A DNA stretch of 64,000 nucleotides. Origin: Candidatus Hydrogenedentota bacterium. Lineage in GTDB: Bacteria; Hydrogenedentota; Hydrogenedentia; Hydrogenedentales; CAITNO01. Below are positions 43,244-53,225 of this stretch, piece after piece. Position 1 is the first letter of the stretch. Each line of letters begins with the position of its first letter. The position numbers were made by a program, and so were the translations under genes. The stretch is from positions 1 to 64,000 of the forward strand of contig JAAYBJ010000066.1 of assembly GCA_012730105.1 (NCBI GenBank). The letters run 5' to 3'. The notes beneath the pieces are model-generated. The model had not been told where the DNA came from. It searched no databases and saw nothing but the letters and a program-made list of their open reading frames with translations.

Positions 43244-44389
43244 CTACAAGACTTTGTTTAACAAGGGCAGCCTTGAAATAAAATGCCCGGCGACGAAACT
43301 GGCCGCGATGACGGGGAGTAGTAACAACAGAAAAGAAAGCAGGGGCGGGAAGGACCAGTTCCGCGCCAGAAAGGTGGCGGCAATGACAAGGAAGGGATGG
43401 ATAATATATACGGTGTAGGCGCTTTTCGACAAGCGGGCGGTCAGGGGAGACGTCGTGTTTACCCGGGCCTGGAACAGGCTGAGTAGTTTCATGCTGATAC
43501 CCACGCAAACAATGGTCTCGCAAAGGATATAAACCAGGGATTGAACTGTAAACCCGCCCTGAAACGTGTTTCCCAGTCCCCGGGATGCCCCGCCGATCTC
43601 AAAAATAACGGGCAGTGCGACAATAGAAACAACGGCCAGGAAGAACCAAAGCCGCACCTGGCGGTTATCCAGTTGTCCAAGCCAGTCGGCCCGGAAAGCA
43701 TGGATCCCAAAAACAAAAAACGCGATGTAAGTAGGGAAAAAGGCGAATTTCAGATCGCACACGGGGGCATCAATTGGAAACATGATCCGCACCAGGAAGG
43801 TCAAAACAGTGATTCCCAGGATAAACAGCAACACGCTTTTATTTGATGGATAGGAGAGGGGGCCACTGCCGGCGGAATGGCGCTGTAACCATTTGCAGAG
43901 TAAAAGGTAGACACCGGTGAAGAGCAGCAGGGAGAAAACAAACCACAGGGGCCCACAGCCGAAATAGTAATGTCCTTCCTGCAGCATAAACTTCAGGTAT
44001 CCATACTCTTTTTCACCGCGAAACCGGAAACTGATATAGGCAAGAGTGGGATTCAGAATCAGAAAAAACACCGCCAGGGGAATGCCAAGCCGTTTGAGGC
44101 GGTCCCGCAAGAAATGATTCGTGTTTTTCTTGTCAAGCGATCTCGGGGTGAAATAGGCGGACACAAAGAAAAAGAGACTCATGAAGAAGGACTGGTTGAT
44201 AATGACGAAGAGAGAAAGCAATGCGGTGGTGAGCGGTGAGGGCTGGGCGGGGATGACATAATACCATCCGCCCGGCGCGCCGAAACCCATGGCCAGGTGG
44301 TGGCAGATGACCAGCATGGTGAGGAAGATTCTGAGATTATCAATATAGTGGATACGGGCGCCGGCCCGGGCTTCAGTCGTAGCGTTCAT
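43244..44389 (-). CDS. acyltransferase 3 family membrane protein
   Basis: 381 aa from ATG 44389 (GAAAGGGG upstream). OafA/NolL-type enzymes acetylate or acylate sugars and glycan chains across the membrane. Seen: RIHYIDNLRIFLTMLVICHHLAMGFG (family start with the conserved His in ICHH), about ten membrane helices and FFVSAYFTPRSLDKK. It starts 37 bases after the glycosidase-like gene stop on the same strand and is probably co-transcribed with it. The acyl donor and acceptor are unknown. Confidence 0.88.
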   Translation of the reverse strand: MNATTEARAGARIHYIDNLRIFLTMLVICHHLAMGFGAPGGWYYVIPAQPSPLTTALLSLFVIINQSFFMSLFFFVSAYFTPRSLDKKNTNHFLRDRLKRLGIPLAVFFLILNPTLAYISFRFRGEKEYGYLKFMLQEGHYYFGCGPLWFVFSLLLFTGVYLLLCKWLQRHSAGSGPLSYPSNKSVLLFILGITVLTFLVRIMFPIDAPVCDLKFAFFPTYIAFFVFGIHAFRADWLGQLDNRQVRLWFFLAVVSIVALPVIFEIGGASRGLGNTFQGGFTVQSLVYILCETIVCVGISMKLLSLFQARVNTTSPLTARLSKSAYTVYIIHPFLVIAATFLARNWSFPPLLSFLLLLLPVIAASFVAGHFISRLPLLNKVL

Positions 44390-44425
44390 TGCACCCCTTT
44401 CTTGCATGACCGTGTACACCGGCTC

Positions 44426-46591
44426 TCAGGAACCATAGCGGATAGTAAAACGGACATCCGCCGCCTGGTTGTCGAAATCCAGCCACAGTGTCTTGCTTTC
44501 TTTGTCCCATTCCTGGCCTACAAAAACTCCCGGAACCGCGGTGATAGCGGTCGGAGTGTCGGGCAACAATACGCGCACGCGCGCACGGGTTGCCGCCGGT
44601 CCTCTGGTAACAAACGTGAGAACACCATTTCCAGAAACTTCCTCTCGCACCCGGCAGGCCGCCGCGGCGACCTTTGCCCCGCCGATATTGTTTTCGGCCC
44701 ACTCCAGATCATACAGCAAGGTGCGCTGGTTCGGTAAAAGCGTTTTTTCATGAATTATGGGCAGCATGGGGTCCAGGATATCTACGAAACGTCCGGTGAT
44801 GATAAGAGGCGCCTCCGATACGGACTCATCCATCACCGATGCAATGACATAGGGGCCACGTCGAAGTTTCAGATAGTTTTGCGTGCGCAGGGTTTCGCCC
44901 GTTTTTCCCAGCATGGCGGTCACGAGGCGCATCAGTTCATCGGCTCCGTGCGCCTCTTTGGCAATCCGGCTGGGCGCTTTCTTATGGATGCGCACCCATC
45001 CCTTGCCTGTCTGCACCGGTGTTTGCCCGGCTTCATCGGGAATTTCCATTCGTTCAAAGAGATCCTTTTCCGGCGTTCTTTTTATAGTGCCTTGCTTATT
45101 CCACCATTCGCGCACATGATTGTAGGGATCCTCGCCGTCATCAATAAACAACAGGCGCCCACCGTCCCGCACCCAGTTATTCAGCACTTCATGGTATTCC
45201 GGCTTGAGCGGTTTCTGGCCTTCATAAGTCAGCAGAAGCACCTTTATGTTGTCCAGCACATGGGGTTGGGGCAGGTTTTCCATCTGAATCAATTCCACGG
45301 GAATGCCATGCTTCAGGAGGGGCATCGCCAGGCCGTAAAGATGGCTCAAATGTATGTTGCTGGGTTTGGGCGCCGCCCGTTGAAACATCAGGGTATCCGA
45401 AACAAGCACCCCGATACCGCGTGTTCCGGTGTCGTACTCGACCACCTTCTGGTCCATATCGTTGAGCGCGTTGATGACGCTCAGCAGTTCGGTGGCGTAG
45501 TCGGCGGGAATACCCTCCCGTTCCCCGGACTTGGTGTCCATGTCCACTTTGGGATAGGTGCCCTGAAAAATGCGCGACGGCCAGGGCATGACTTCAAAGC
45601 GGTGCACTTCCGGCCACATGAGGGAAGAAATGACCGTGCATTCATAATTTAACTTGTAGTTGTTCCAACTGTAATTCGGATTATCCTCGATGGGATCCGC
45701 CAGAAACCATACCTTGCGGCCCGTGGGACGGACCATGGCAAGCATCTGGCTATATTCCAGGAAGCCGCCCTCGAAAGTGCGTTCTTTCAGTAAACCACGG
45801 TACATGGTGGCGGAACGGGCGGTGCCCGTCCATACCTGGGCGATGTACCCGTCCATCTCTTTTAAGTCCATCAGGTGGGACATTGGGCTTACAATACGCC
45901 AGTGGGAGTAACTGTTGAGGCTGTGGGTCGGCACGACGCAGTCAACGGATTTCCCCTGTTCCGCGGCCCGCTGTTTTATGTGAAGAAACACCTCGCGCAA
46001 GGCCTTGAAATAGAGCTCGTACTTGAGTTTGCTTGCACGATACTGGGCGTCCACACTTGAATCCGGTTCCTGCCAGGGTTCTCCGTAAAACAGTTCCCAC
46101 TCCCGCTTGAAGGCATTACTCCAACCGGTTTCCGCCCAGTATTCCGGTTCTTCAAGAAATATGGCTTGCGCGCCCAGATCCACAACGGGTTCCACCACTT
46201 TTTTGATGTACTGAATGTAGGCGTCCGTCGGAACATTGTAACCCACAGTCGTGCTGTTGCCATGCATGTAAAGACGGCCTGACTTGGTTGTTTGGACCTC
46301 GTCCTTCTTGAAGCCGTCAGGGGTTTGGTAATAGTCGTCATAGCCGCCCCAGGCGATGCCGGTCATCATGCCGATGGAATAGCCCTTTTCACGCCATTGG
46401 GCGACACGATCCGCAAAAGTGTCGTTGACTCCGTAGACCACGGCCATGTCGGAACCAATGTCAATCTGCGGCGTATAAGGGCCGGCCTCCTGAAAACAGG
46501 TATAGTCAGGCCCGTAGCTCTGATCGATGGCGGGTGTGGGAAACGAACAGAATAATAAGAGCGAACCTATTACAGAAAACCGTGTTAACAT
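44426..46591 (-). CDS. secreted glycoside-hydrolase-like protein, family not recognised
   Basis: 721 aa from ATG 46591 (AGGAG upstream), signal peptide ending FPTPA. Residues about 35-390 read like a TIM barrel: YSIGMMTGIAWGG, DLGAQAIFLEEPEYW (acid pair near 148), DCVVPTHS, RKVWFLADPIEDNP. Residues about 400-550 resemble the glutamine-amidotransferase-like fold of GH42-type enzymes (VLLLTYEGQKPLKPEYHEVLNNWVRDGGRLLFID). A beta-rich C-terminus closes it. The organisation recalls GH42/GH14-like beta-galactosidases, but no family signature is certain. It lies among other glycosidase genes, which supports a carbohydrate role. Confidence 0.7.
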   Translation of the reverse strand: MLTRFSVIGSLLLFCSFPTPAIDQSYGPDYTCFQEAGPYTPQIDIGSDMAVVYGVNDTFADRVAQWREKGYSIGMMTGIAWGGYDDYYQTPDGFKKDEVQTTKSGRLYMHGNSTTVGYNVPTDAYIQYIKKVVEPVVDLGAQAIFLEEPEYWAETGWSNAFKREWELFYGEPWQEPDSSVDAQYRASKLKYELYFKALREVFLHIKQRAAEQGKSVDCVVPTHSLNSYSHWRIVSPMSHLMDLKEMDGYIAQVWTGTARSATMYRGLLKERTFEGGFLEYSQMLAMVRPTGRKVWFLADPIEDNPNYSWNNYKLNYECTVISSLMWPEVHRFEVMPWPSRIFQGTYPKVDMDTKSGEREGIPADYATELLSVINALNDMDQKVVEYDTGTRGIGVLVSDTLMFQRAAPKPSNIHLSHLYGLAMPLLKHGIPVELIQMENLPQPHVLDNIKVLLLTYEGQKPLKPEYHEVLNNWVRDGGRLLFIDDGEDPYNHVREWWNKQGTIKRTPEKDLFERMEIPDEAGQTPVQTGKGWVRIHKKAPSRIAKEAHGADELMRLVTAMLGKTGETLRTQNYLKLRRGPYVIASVMDESVSEAPLIITGRFVDILDPMLPIIHEKTLLPNQRTLLYDLEWAENNIGGAKVAAAACRVREEVSGNGVLTFVTRGPAATRARVRVLLPDTPTAITAVPGVFVGQEWDKESKTLWLDFDNQAADVRFTIRYGS

Positions 46592-46682
46592 GAAAGATAT
46601 CTCCTGGTGGCAGATTGGTACCGTCACTATTCGAGGCGCCCGGTCGGGGTATTTCAAAGGGCGGTCAAAACACGCTACCCGA

Positions 46683-47747
46683 TTATTCTTTGAGACTACA
46701 ACTTACACCGGAAAGTTCCGTGATGAAATGACTGCCGAAGGCAAGGGATGGTGTCCAGGCGCCTGGTGCGACCTCCCCGGCCAGAACGCGTTCCGCGCAG
46801 GTTATGGAAGATTCAAAAGTCAGGGAGTAGCCGTTCGGCGCGGTCATCGTCATGGAAACGTGATAACCTTCTTCATTCGCAGCATCACCATAAAGTTCCG
46901 AGGAATCCATTTCGCGTTGTTCGTCATCCGGACCGGTTATCGCCCATCCCGCAATCTTTTGTGCGATTATTTGAGCCCATTTCAGGCGTAATAGCTTAAA
47001 AATGGCGCCTGAAGATTTTATCTGGTCAAGTTGGCCGGGGGGTATTGCCGTATAAACCTCTATGTTGGGAATGCCGGTAGAATAGTAGGCGGTGGACACA
47101 TCGCCCCAGGGAATGACGACGGACAGGCTTGGGCCGCCGGGATAGGGGAGCGTGTCGGACAGGGCGCCGAAAGATGTTTGTTCCAGGGTGCCGTTCCGGC
47201 GAACGGTGCAACCCTGCGCGAACCCCTCGATCATGGTTTTTGCGGTCCCGGGGCTGAGCCGTCCCCGCTTATTTTTAAAGGCCAGCCGGAGCCGCGTCGC
47301 GTCGGGAAGGGCTTCTTTGAGCATGGCCGCCATGCAATCCGTGGGAACGACATCAAAACCGGCTCCCGGCAGCACAACAATACCCGCCTCACGCCATATA
47401 GCGTTCAACTGGTGTATGTATTCAAAGACGGCAATTTCGCCCGTGACATCCAGGTAATGGGATTTTGACACGACACAGGCGTCAAGAAGGGGTTTCGCGG
47501 TGCGGGAAAAGGGACCGGCGCAGTTGAGCACCACACGCACCCCCTCCAACGCCCGAGTGGCTGATACGGTGTCTTCCAGTGCAAATACCCGCTGCGGCAG
47601 GTTCAACTCAGCGGCTACGTGGGCTACGCGTTCCGTATCACGTCCCGCGATGATTGGGCGCAATCCGCGCCTAACGGCCTCCAGGGCACAGTACCTGCCT
47701 GTGTATCCGTTCGCACCGTATATCATGAATGAGGAGGTTTCAGACAT
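46683..47747 (-). CDS. saccharopine-dehydrogenase-like NAD(P) oxidoreductase
   Basis: 354 aa. N-terminal Rossmann fold with IYGANGYTGRYCALEAVRRG, IIAGRD, and VLNCAGPFSRTAKPLLDACV, then YLDVTGEIAVFEYI and PGAGFDVVPTDCMAAML, all typical of the COG3268/trans-acting enoyl-reductase-like group within the saccharopine dehydrogenase superfamily. Members act on lysine intermediates, lipids or polyketide chains. AGGAAT precedes the ATG. Substrate unknown; it sits between two carbohydrate genes on the same strand. Confidence 0.85.
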   Translation of the reverse strand: MSETSSFMIYGANGYTGRYCALEAVRRGLRPIIAGRDTERVAHVAAELNLPQRVFALEDTVSATRALEGVRVVLNCAGPFSRTAKPLLDACVVSKSHYLDVTGEIAVFEYIHQLNAIWREAGIVVLPGAGFDVVPTDCMAAMLKEALPDATRLRLAFKNKRGRLSPGTAKTMIEGFAQGCTVRRNGTLEQTSFGALSDTLPYPGGPSLSVVIPWGDVSTAYYSTGIPNIEVYTAIPPGQLDQIKSSGAIFKLLRLKWAQIIAQKIAGWAITGPDDEQREMDSSELYGDAANEEGYHVSMTMTAPNGYSLTFESSITCAERVLAGEVAPGAWTPSLAFGSHFITELSGVSCSLKE

Positions 47748-47850
47748 GTTCTATTCCTGTTGTTGCGTAAAAAAACGAACGACACTATATCGCATATTCT
47801 ACTGCCAGATCAGACCGGGAATGGTTATTTCCAGGAGTAAACGGTCTAAT

Positions 47851-48936
47851 CTATTTTGGATCCGCAGCGAGCGGTGTTGAAGTTGCCAAGGCAATCACCC
47901 GTCCTTCGTTCCCTACGGCACAATAGAAATGGTACACAATTCCGTTATGTTTTATGACCCAGGGCTTGTGGGCGTATTGCTCGTCCCAGGGTTCCGAGGG
48001 TTCTATCAGGTGCGGTCCCGTCCAATCGGTCCAATGTTCGAGATCATGGGAGCAGGCGAAATTGTCAAAGGCCATGGGTTGCCAGAAGGCGCCAAAGTAG
48101 AACATCACCCATACGTCGCCGATGCGGACAACCTGGGGATCCCCGGTAATTCCGGAATGGTGGTCGATTACGGGATCTTTCCCATGACGCTTCCAGGTGG
48201 TCATGTTATCCGAAATGGCCATACCGATGCGTTCTGTACTGGTGGCGTCTTTCCCGTTGTAGTACATGACATAGGGGTGCCTCAGCCGTTTGTCCGGATC
48301 ATGAATAATATTGCTTTTATAGAGGGTGACCGTCTCAAAATCACGCGCATCCGTTCCGCCAGGTTTCAGAACGGGCTCCGGCAATCTTTCCCAGGGTGCA
48401 GCAGCGGAAGGGTCCAGGGTCCAGGCCAGGCCGATTGACAGCGGATCGGTCTCATAGCCTTCCAGGGCACCGCCCACATAGGACATCCAGTATTTGCCGT
48501 CATGCGTCGTCAATGCGTAACTGCCGCCCCATCTTGTATCCTGCAAGGCGGCGAAACCGGCCGCCTGGTATTGGTCCCAGGTGCCTTCTCGAAACGCGAG
48601 CACACGGCCTCGGGTTTCCCAGTGCAGCAGGTCGTCACTTGAGGCCAGCCAGGTTTCATACCCTTTCTGGTCAAAAACGATGTAAAGCATGTGCCAGCGG
48701 TCGTTGTGGCGGAAAACACTCGGGCAGTCGACGCTGTGTCCGTCCGGGTGTTTGATTACGATACCATGCTTGTGCGGTGTTTTTACTTCTTCGTAAATGT
48801 CGCGCATCACCTGCTCCGAAACCTCTGTGTGCGACTTCCCTGTCTCCGCAATTGCTGATAAGGATGCCGCGAAGAGGGAGGATGCGGACAGGGTGACGAG
48901 AAAAAGGTGATAGACTGTATGAGAACGTTGGTACAT
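47851..48936 (-). CDS. secreted five-bladed beta-propeller glycosidase (GH43/GH130-like)
   Basis: 361 aa with a signal peptide (LFLVTLSASSLFAASLSAIAE). Blade motifs with small acidic spots: HSVDCPSVFRHNDRWHMLYIVFDQKGY, WLASSDDLLHWETRG, PHPYVMYYNGKDA, GDPQVVRIGDVWVMFYFG. The fold is that of arabinanases/xylosidases (GH43, GH117) or GH130 phosphorylases. Acidic residues that could be the base (Asp in VDCPS) and acid (Glu in EGYETD or TERIG) can be pointed to but not fixed. It is divergent from the gene at 49076. Confidence 0.82.
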   Translation of the reverse strand: MYQRSHTVYHLFLVTLSASSLFAASLSAIAETGKSHTEVSEQVMRDIYEEVKTPHKHGIVIKHPDGHSVDCPSVFRHNDRWHMLYIVFDQKGYETWLASSDDLLHWETRGRVLAFREGTWDQYQAAGFAALQDTRWGGSYALTTHDGKYWMSYVGGALEGYETDPLSIGLAWTLDPSAAAPWERLPEPVLKPGGTDARDFETVTLYKSNIIHDPDKRLRHPYVMYYNGKDATSTERIGMAISDNMTTWKRHGKDPVIDHHSGITGDPQVVRIGDVWVMFYFGAFWQPMAFDNFACSHDLEHWTDWTGPHLIEPSEPWDEQYAHKPWVIKHNGIVYHFYCAVGNEGRVIALATSTPLAADPK

Positions 48937-49036
48937 CGGATAAGCCCTTATTTGGGACCATCATACATCAAGGTATGTCCTTCCCTTCAAGGTGCGGAGA
49001 ACGTGGCGGAATCGGTTCTTCTTCTTTCCCCCTTTC

Positions 49037-49045
49037 TGCTATGAT
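49037..49045 (+). promoter_or_regulatory. possible extended -10 before the propeller-like gene
   Basis: TGCTATGAT (49037-49045), TG-n-TATGAT, about 30 bases before the ATG at 49076; no convincing -35. Confidence 0.35.
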
Positions 49046-49075
49046 GACTGAAAATCATGAATGGAAGGATTTGCC

Positions 49076-50518
49076 ATGCTGTGCGCTTTGTGTCTCTTGG
49101 TAGGCGGTATCTTGTTTGTTGTCAATCCGGCCCCGGCTGATGTCGCCGAAGAGGTTCATAACCTGCCTGTTCAGGTGCAAGGCGTATTCCCCAAGATTAC
49201 AGTGTTTGCCCCCGGCGCCGGAAGCCGCAGTGAGACGGGTGTCGGCGCCCTGATTCCCTGGGCGGACAGGCTTTGGGCGGTGGGCTATGTCGCGCATATT
49301 CACGGGGAGGGGATCGGGTTGTATGAAATTTGTGATGACATGACAATGCGCCTGCATCCCCAGTCGGTGACGGGCACCTTCGCGAATCGTCTGATACATT
49401 GGGAAACTACACAGGCCATTATCGGGCCCCATGTGATCGACGCGGAAGGAACGGTGCGCACCATCGAAGCCCTGAAAGGACACCGGCTAACCGCGACGGC
49501 ACGGCATCTTAAACATCCCAAAACCATGGTTTACTTTCTTACCATGGAAGGACTGTTGTTTGAAACGGACCTGGTTTCCCTGGAAACGACGCAGGTGGCC
49601 GATGTGACCCAAACGCTGGGTATTGAGGGGCAACCTCACTTCAAGGGGTGCCACACCGCGCAGGACCGCGTTGTGGTGGCGAACAACACCTATGAGGAAG
49701 AAGAATTCCTGGGCGAACGCACCTCGGGCTGCCTGGCGGAGTGGGACGGCGATACCTGGACTGTGCTGGAACGCAACCCCTTTGTGGAAGTGTCCGGCAA
49801 GCAGAATCCGTCTGCGGGGAGCCGCTATGGGAACACGCTGTACGCCACGGGCTGGAACAAATCGAGCGCCATTCTTCGGGTACTGCATGACGGAAAATGG
49901 ACGCGCTACCTGTTGCCCAAATCCAGCCAGGCCTTTGACCACACCTGGAATACGGAGTGGATGCGCATACGTGAAGCCCAGACGGAACGGTATCTCATGG
50001 ACCTGCACGGCCTGTTTTACGAACTGCCCCCGCTGGTGTATGGCGGGCGGGTGTGGGGGATTCGGCCTATTTGCGCCCACCTGCGCATTGTGCCGGACTT
50101 CTGCCATTGGCGGGGCCTTTTTGTCTTGGCGTCTGACCAGACGGATAATGCCGTTGGACAGCCCCAGTCGGGCCTGTGGTTTGGCAATATTGATGACCTG
50201 TGGTCCATGGGTAAGCCTGCGGGATGGGGAGGCCCCTGGTGGGGCACTGAAGTTCAAGCAGATACACCTTCGGACCCCTATCTCATGACTGGATTTGATA
50301 AGAAGGTGCTTCATATCGTTCACAAAGCGGACGAGCCCGTCACATTTACAGTAGAAGTGGATTTTCTGGGGGATAGCACATGGGTGGTCTATGCCGACGA
50401 GGTGGTTCCCGCCGGAGGCTACGCGCATTACGAATTTCCTGACGGTTTTTCCGCACACTGGGTGCGTTTGCGTTGTAACAAGCCGTGTGTGGCTACGGCT
50501 CATTTTGTGTATACTTGA
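49076..50518 (+). CDS. secreted protein with propeller-like repeats
   Basis: 480 aa from ATG 49076, with GGAAGG 8 bases upstream (an ATG 15 bases earlier is possible). Signal peptide MLCALCLLVGGILFVVNPAPA. The mature part repeats beta-sheet units with Trp and Gly (ALIPWADRLWAVGYV, LYATGWNKSSAILRV, RGLFVLASDQTDNA), suggesting a six- or seven-bladed propeller, and a C-terminal beta-sandwich (FTVEVDFLGDSTWVVY). No enzyme motif is seen. It starts the plus-strand pair with the GH36-like gene and may bind or process the same glycan. Confidence 0.7.
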   Translation: MLCALCLLVGGILFVVNPAPADVAEEVHNLPVQVQGVFPKITVFAPGAGSRSETGVGALIPWADRLWAVGYVAHIHGEGIGLYEICDDMTMRLHPQSVTGTFANRLIHWETTQAIIGPHVIDAEGTVRTIEALKGHRLTATARHLKHPKTMVYFLTMEGLLFETDLVSLETTQVADVTQTLGIEGQPHFKGCHTAQDRVVVANNTYEEEEFLGERTSGCLAEWDGDTWTVLERNPFVEVSGKQNPSAGSRYGNTLYATGWNKSSAILRVLHDGKWTRYLLPKSSQAFDHTWNTEWMRIREAQTERYLMDLHGLFYELPPLVYGGRVWGIRPICAHLRIVPDFCHWRGLFVLASDQTDNAVGQPQSGLWFGNIDDLWSMGKPAGWGGPWWGTEVQADTPSDPYLMTGFDKKVLHIVHKADEPVTFTVEVDFLGDSTWVVYADEVVPAGGYAHYEFPDGFSAHWVRLRCNKPCVATAHFVYT

Positions 50519-50732
50519 CCCGCGCGATAGCGTGTCAGATAATTAATGCGAACACGGGCATTCCTTTAGCCGAAAGGATGTACAGGGCTGAAATGACGCG
50601 GAAGAGGCGTGTGAACGGGGCTGTGGTCGGGTAATGCCACGCTCCCGTCCTTTATTTCCTATGCCCTTTAAGTCCTTCGGAATCTATGCTTTTGCCCCGG
50701 TAGAAGTAACTATTATTCGGGAGGAAAGATTC

Positions 50733-53195
50733 ATGACAACATTTTTTCTGGTAACCCTTGCGCTCCGCATGACGGCTTGCGCATTGCCCCTGCCTGCGGA
50801 ACTGGAGGAGGCGCATCACTGGGCTGAGGCAAAATTTGCGGGTCTTGTAGAGGAAATGCAGTTCCAGTCCGGCATTCATGTGCTTGCCAACAATGATCCG
50901 GTGCAGATGAACGAGCGAAACGGGCATCCCATGCGAATCGCCGGGCGCCAATTTACCCGGGGCCTGTATTGTCACGCGGTGAGTCGTGTGGTGGTATATC
51001 TCCCCGGACCGGGAAGCCGATTTGAGGCTGTGGCGGGTGTGGATTCCAATGAACAAACCAGCGGCGGCCGGGGCAGTGTCGTATTGAGTGTTAAAAAGGG
51101 GGATCAGATGCTGTGGGAATCCGCCTTGATGCGGGAAGGCATGGACGGAATTCCCGTGGCGGTGGACCTGGGAGGCGCCCGTGAATTTACCCTGATGGTC
51201 CGGGATGGGGGAGACGGTATCAGTTGCGACCAGGCGGACTGGGCGGATGCCCGGGTCATCCTGGAAGACGGTTCCGAAATCTGGCTGGGCGACATGCAAC
51301 AATTAGGTGTGCAGCGCACCCCGTATAGTTCTGATCCCTTTTTCTCCTTTGCTTATGGGGGAAGGCCGTCTTCGGAATTGCTGGGCGCATGGAAACTGGA
51401 AAGGAAATCCGTGCCGCTGGATGAACAAAGGATCCAACATCAGATCGTGTATACCGATCCAGAAACGCATCTTGTCGTTCGGTGTGTTGGTATCGAATAT
51501 GCCGATTTCCCGGTTGTGGAATGGACTCTGTATTTCAAAAACGGGGGGAGTGTCGACACGCCCATTCTGAGTGATATCAAGGCGATAGACGACCGTTTTG
51601 AACGGAGTGGAAACGAAGAGTATGTGTTGCATAGGCATAAGGGAGACAACTGTACAGCGGATAGTTTTGAGCCGGTGGACGAAGCACTGATACCAGGTAC
51701 GGAAAGGCATATTGCGAATACGGGTGGACGTCCCACCCAGACGGAGTTCCCATATTTTAATGTCGATGCCGACAAAGAGGGCCTGATTTTTGTCGTCAGC
51801 TGGGCTGGACAGTGGGCGGCCGATTTCGTGCGGGATGATGCCAACGGTTTGACTCTGCGTGCGGGCCAGGAAACGACCCGGTTCAAACTGTTGCCCGGCG
51901 AGGAAGTGCGCACACCCATGATCGTGCTGCAGTTCTGGAAAGACAACCGGATGCATGCCCAAAATGTCTGGCGCGCCTGGATGCTGGCCCACAGTATGCC
52001 CCGTCCCGGCGGTAACCTGCCACCTGTGCCGCATCTGGCAGCGTGCAGTTCCCACCAATTCGGTGAAATGATTAACGCCAACACGGAGAACCAGAAGTTT
52101 TTCATTGACAAGTATCTGGAACGGGGCCTTAAACTGGATTACTGGTGGATGGACGCCGGCTGGTATTACAACAAAACCGGGTGGCCCCACACGGGCACGT
52201 GGGAAGTGGACCTGAACCGTTTCCCCGGCGGCCTACGGCCGATTTCTGACCACGCCCATGTCAAAGGTGTAAATATCATTGTCTGGTTCGAACCGGAACG
52301 GGTGGCCGCTGACACTTGGTTAACGGAAAACCATCCTGAATGGATACATGGAGGGGCAAAAGGCGGGCTTTTGAACCTGGGTAACAAGGATGCCTGGACA
52401 TGGCTCGTGAACCATGTAGACAAACTAATAACGGATCAGGGCATTGACCTGTACCGCCAGGATTTCAATATGGATCCGTTGCCGCATTGGCAGGCCAACG
52501 ACACGGAGGACCGGCAGGGCATTACGGAAATCCGCCACGTAGAGGGCTACCTCGCCTACTGGGACGAACTGATCCGACGACACCCGAACATGCTTATCGA
52601 TTCCTGCGCCAGCGGCGGGCGCCGTAACGATCTCGAAACCTTGCGCCGGGCCGTGCCGTTGTTGCGCAGCGACTACATCATGGAACCGACCGGGAATCAG
52701 TGCCACGGTTATGTGTTGCCCTTGTGGTTCCCCTTTTTTGGCACGGGCAGTTCAAAAACGGGAACCTATGAAATACGCAGTACCCTTTGCCCACACTATA
52801 TTGCATGCTGGGATCAGCGCGATGAAACCATCGACTGGGTTAACATAAAGCGAATCATGGACCAGTGGAGCGCCTGGGCGCCGAATTACTATGGCGACTA
52901 TTACCCCCTTACGCCGTATTCCTTGAAAAATACCGATTGGATTGGATGGCAGTTCCATCGTCCCGAGGCCGGCAAGGGCATGGTGCAGGTTTTTCGCCGT
53001 CCCGACAGTATATATAGCGCTGCGCAATTGCCCCTCCTCGCCCTACAGCAGGATGCCGTATACGCCGTTCACACTATGGATGATGCGGACACCGTTACGG
53101 AATATACCGGGAAACAGTTGATGGATTCAGGGGTCAAAGTCGCCATGGACGAAAAACCGGCGGCGGTAATATACCTCTACGAACAAATAAAATAG
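50733..53195 (+). CDS. secreted GH36-like alpha-galactosidase with N-terminal NPCBM domain
   Basis: 820 aa from ATG 50733 (GGGAGGAAAG upstream); the frame continues back to 50634 without signal features. Signal peptide, then an NPCBM carbohydrate-binding domain at about 70-230 (FTRGLYCHAVSRVVVYLPG, GSRFEAVAGVDSNEQ). The supersandwich domain follows, then the barrel from about 450: YWWMDAGWYYNKTGWPHTGTWE, nucleophile Asp in LYRQDFNMDP, acid/base Asp in SCASGGRRNDLETL...LRSDYI. These fit retaining alpha-galactosidases of GH36 (or the close GH27). It acts on alpha-galactosides outside the inner membrane. Confidence 0.92.
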   Translation: MTTFFLVTLALRMTACALPLPAELEEAHHWAEAKFAGLVEEMQFQSGIHVLANNDPVQMNERNGHPMRIAGRQFTRGLYCHAVSRVVVYLPGPGSRFEAVAGVDSNEQTSGGRGSVVLSVKKGDQMLWESALMREGMDGIPVAVDLGGAREFTLMVRDGGDGISCDQADWADARVILEDGSEIWLGDMQQLGVQRTPYSSDPFFSFAYGGRPSSELLGAWKLERKSVPLDEQRIQHQIVYTDPETHLVVRCVGIEYADFPVVEWTLYFKNGGSVDTPILSDIKAIDDRFERSGNEEYVLHRHKGDNCTADSFEPVDEALIPGTERHIANTGGRPTQTEFPYFNVDADKEGLIFVVSWAGQWAADFVRDDANGLTLRAGQETTRFKLLPGEEVRTPMIVLQFWKDNRMHAQNVWRAWMLAHSMPRPGGNLPPVPHLAACSSHQFGEMINANTENQKFFIDKYLERGLKLDYWWMDAGWYYNKTGWPHTGTWEVDLNRFPGGLRPISDHAHVKGVNIIVWFEPERVAADTWLTENHPEWIHGGAKGGLLNLGNKDAWTWLVNHVDKLITDQGIDLYRQDFNMDPLPHWQANDTEDRQGITEIRHVEGYLAYWDELIRRHPNMLIDSCASGGRRNDLETLRRAVPLLRSDYIMEPTGNQCHGYVLPLWFPFFGTGSSKTGTYEIRSTLCPHYIACWDQRDETIDWVNIKRIMDQWSAWAPNYYGDYYPLTPYSLKNTDWIGWQFHRPEAGKGMVQVFRRPDSIYSAAQLPLLALQQDAVYAVHTMDDADTVTEYTGKQLMDSGVKVAMDEKPAAVIYLYEQIK

Positions 53196-53211
53196 CCACC
53201 GCATCCGTGGC
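53181..53211 (-). terminator. weak terminator-like hairpin between convergent glycosidase genes
   Basis: GCCAC (53195-53199) and GTGGC (53207-53211) with a 7-base loop; on the minus strand a T-rich stretch (53181-53194) follows, fitting the end of the GH2 transcript. The stem overlaps the stop codon of the GH36-like gene and is short. Confidence 0.35.
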
Positions 53212-53225
53212 ATGGATCGATTCCA

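Noticed and set aside
49487-50503. 338-residue open frame on the minus strand
   Set aside because: Antisense shadow of the propeller-like gene; composition is that of a codon-position shadow in GC-rich DNA.
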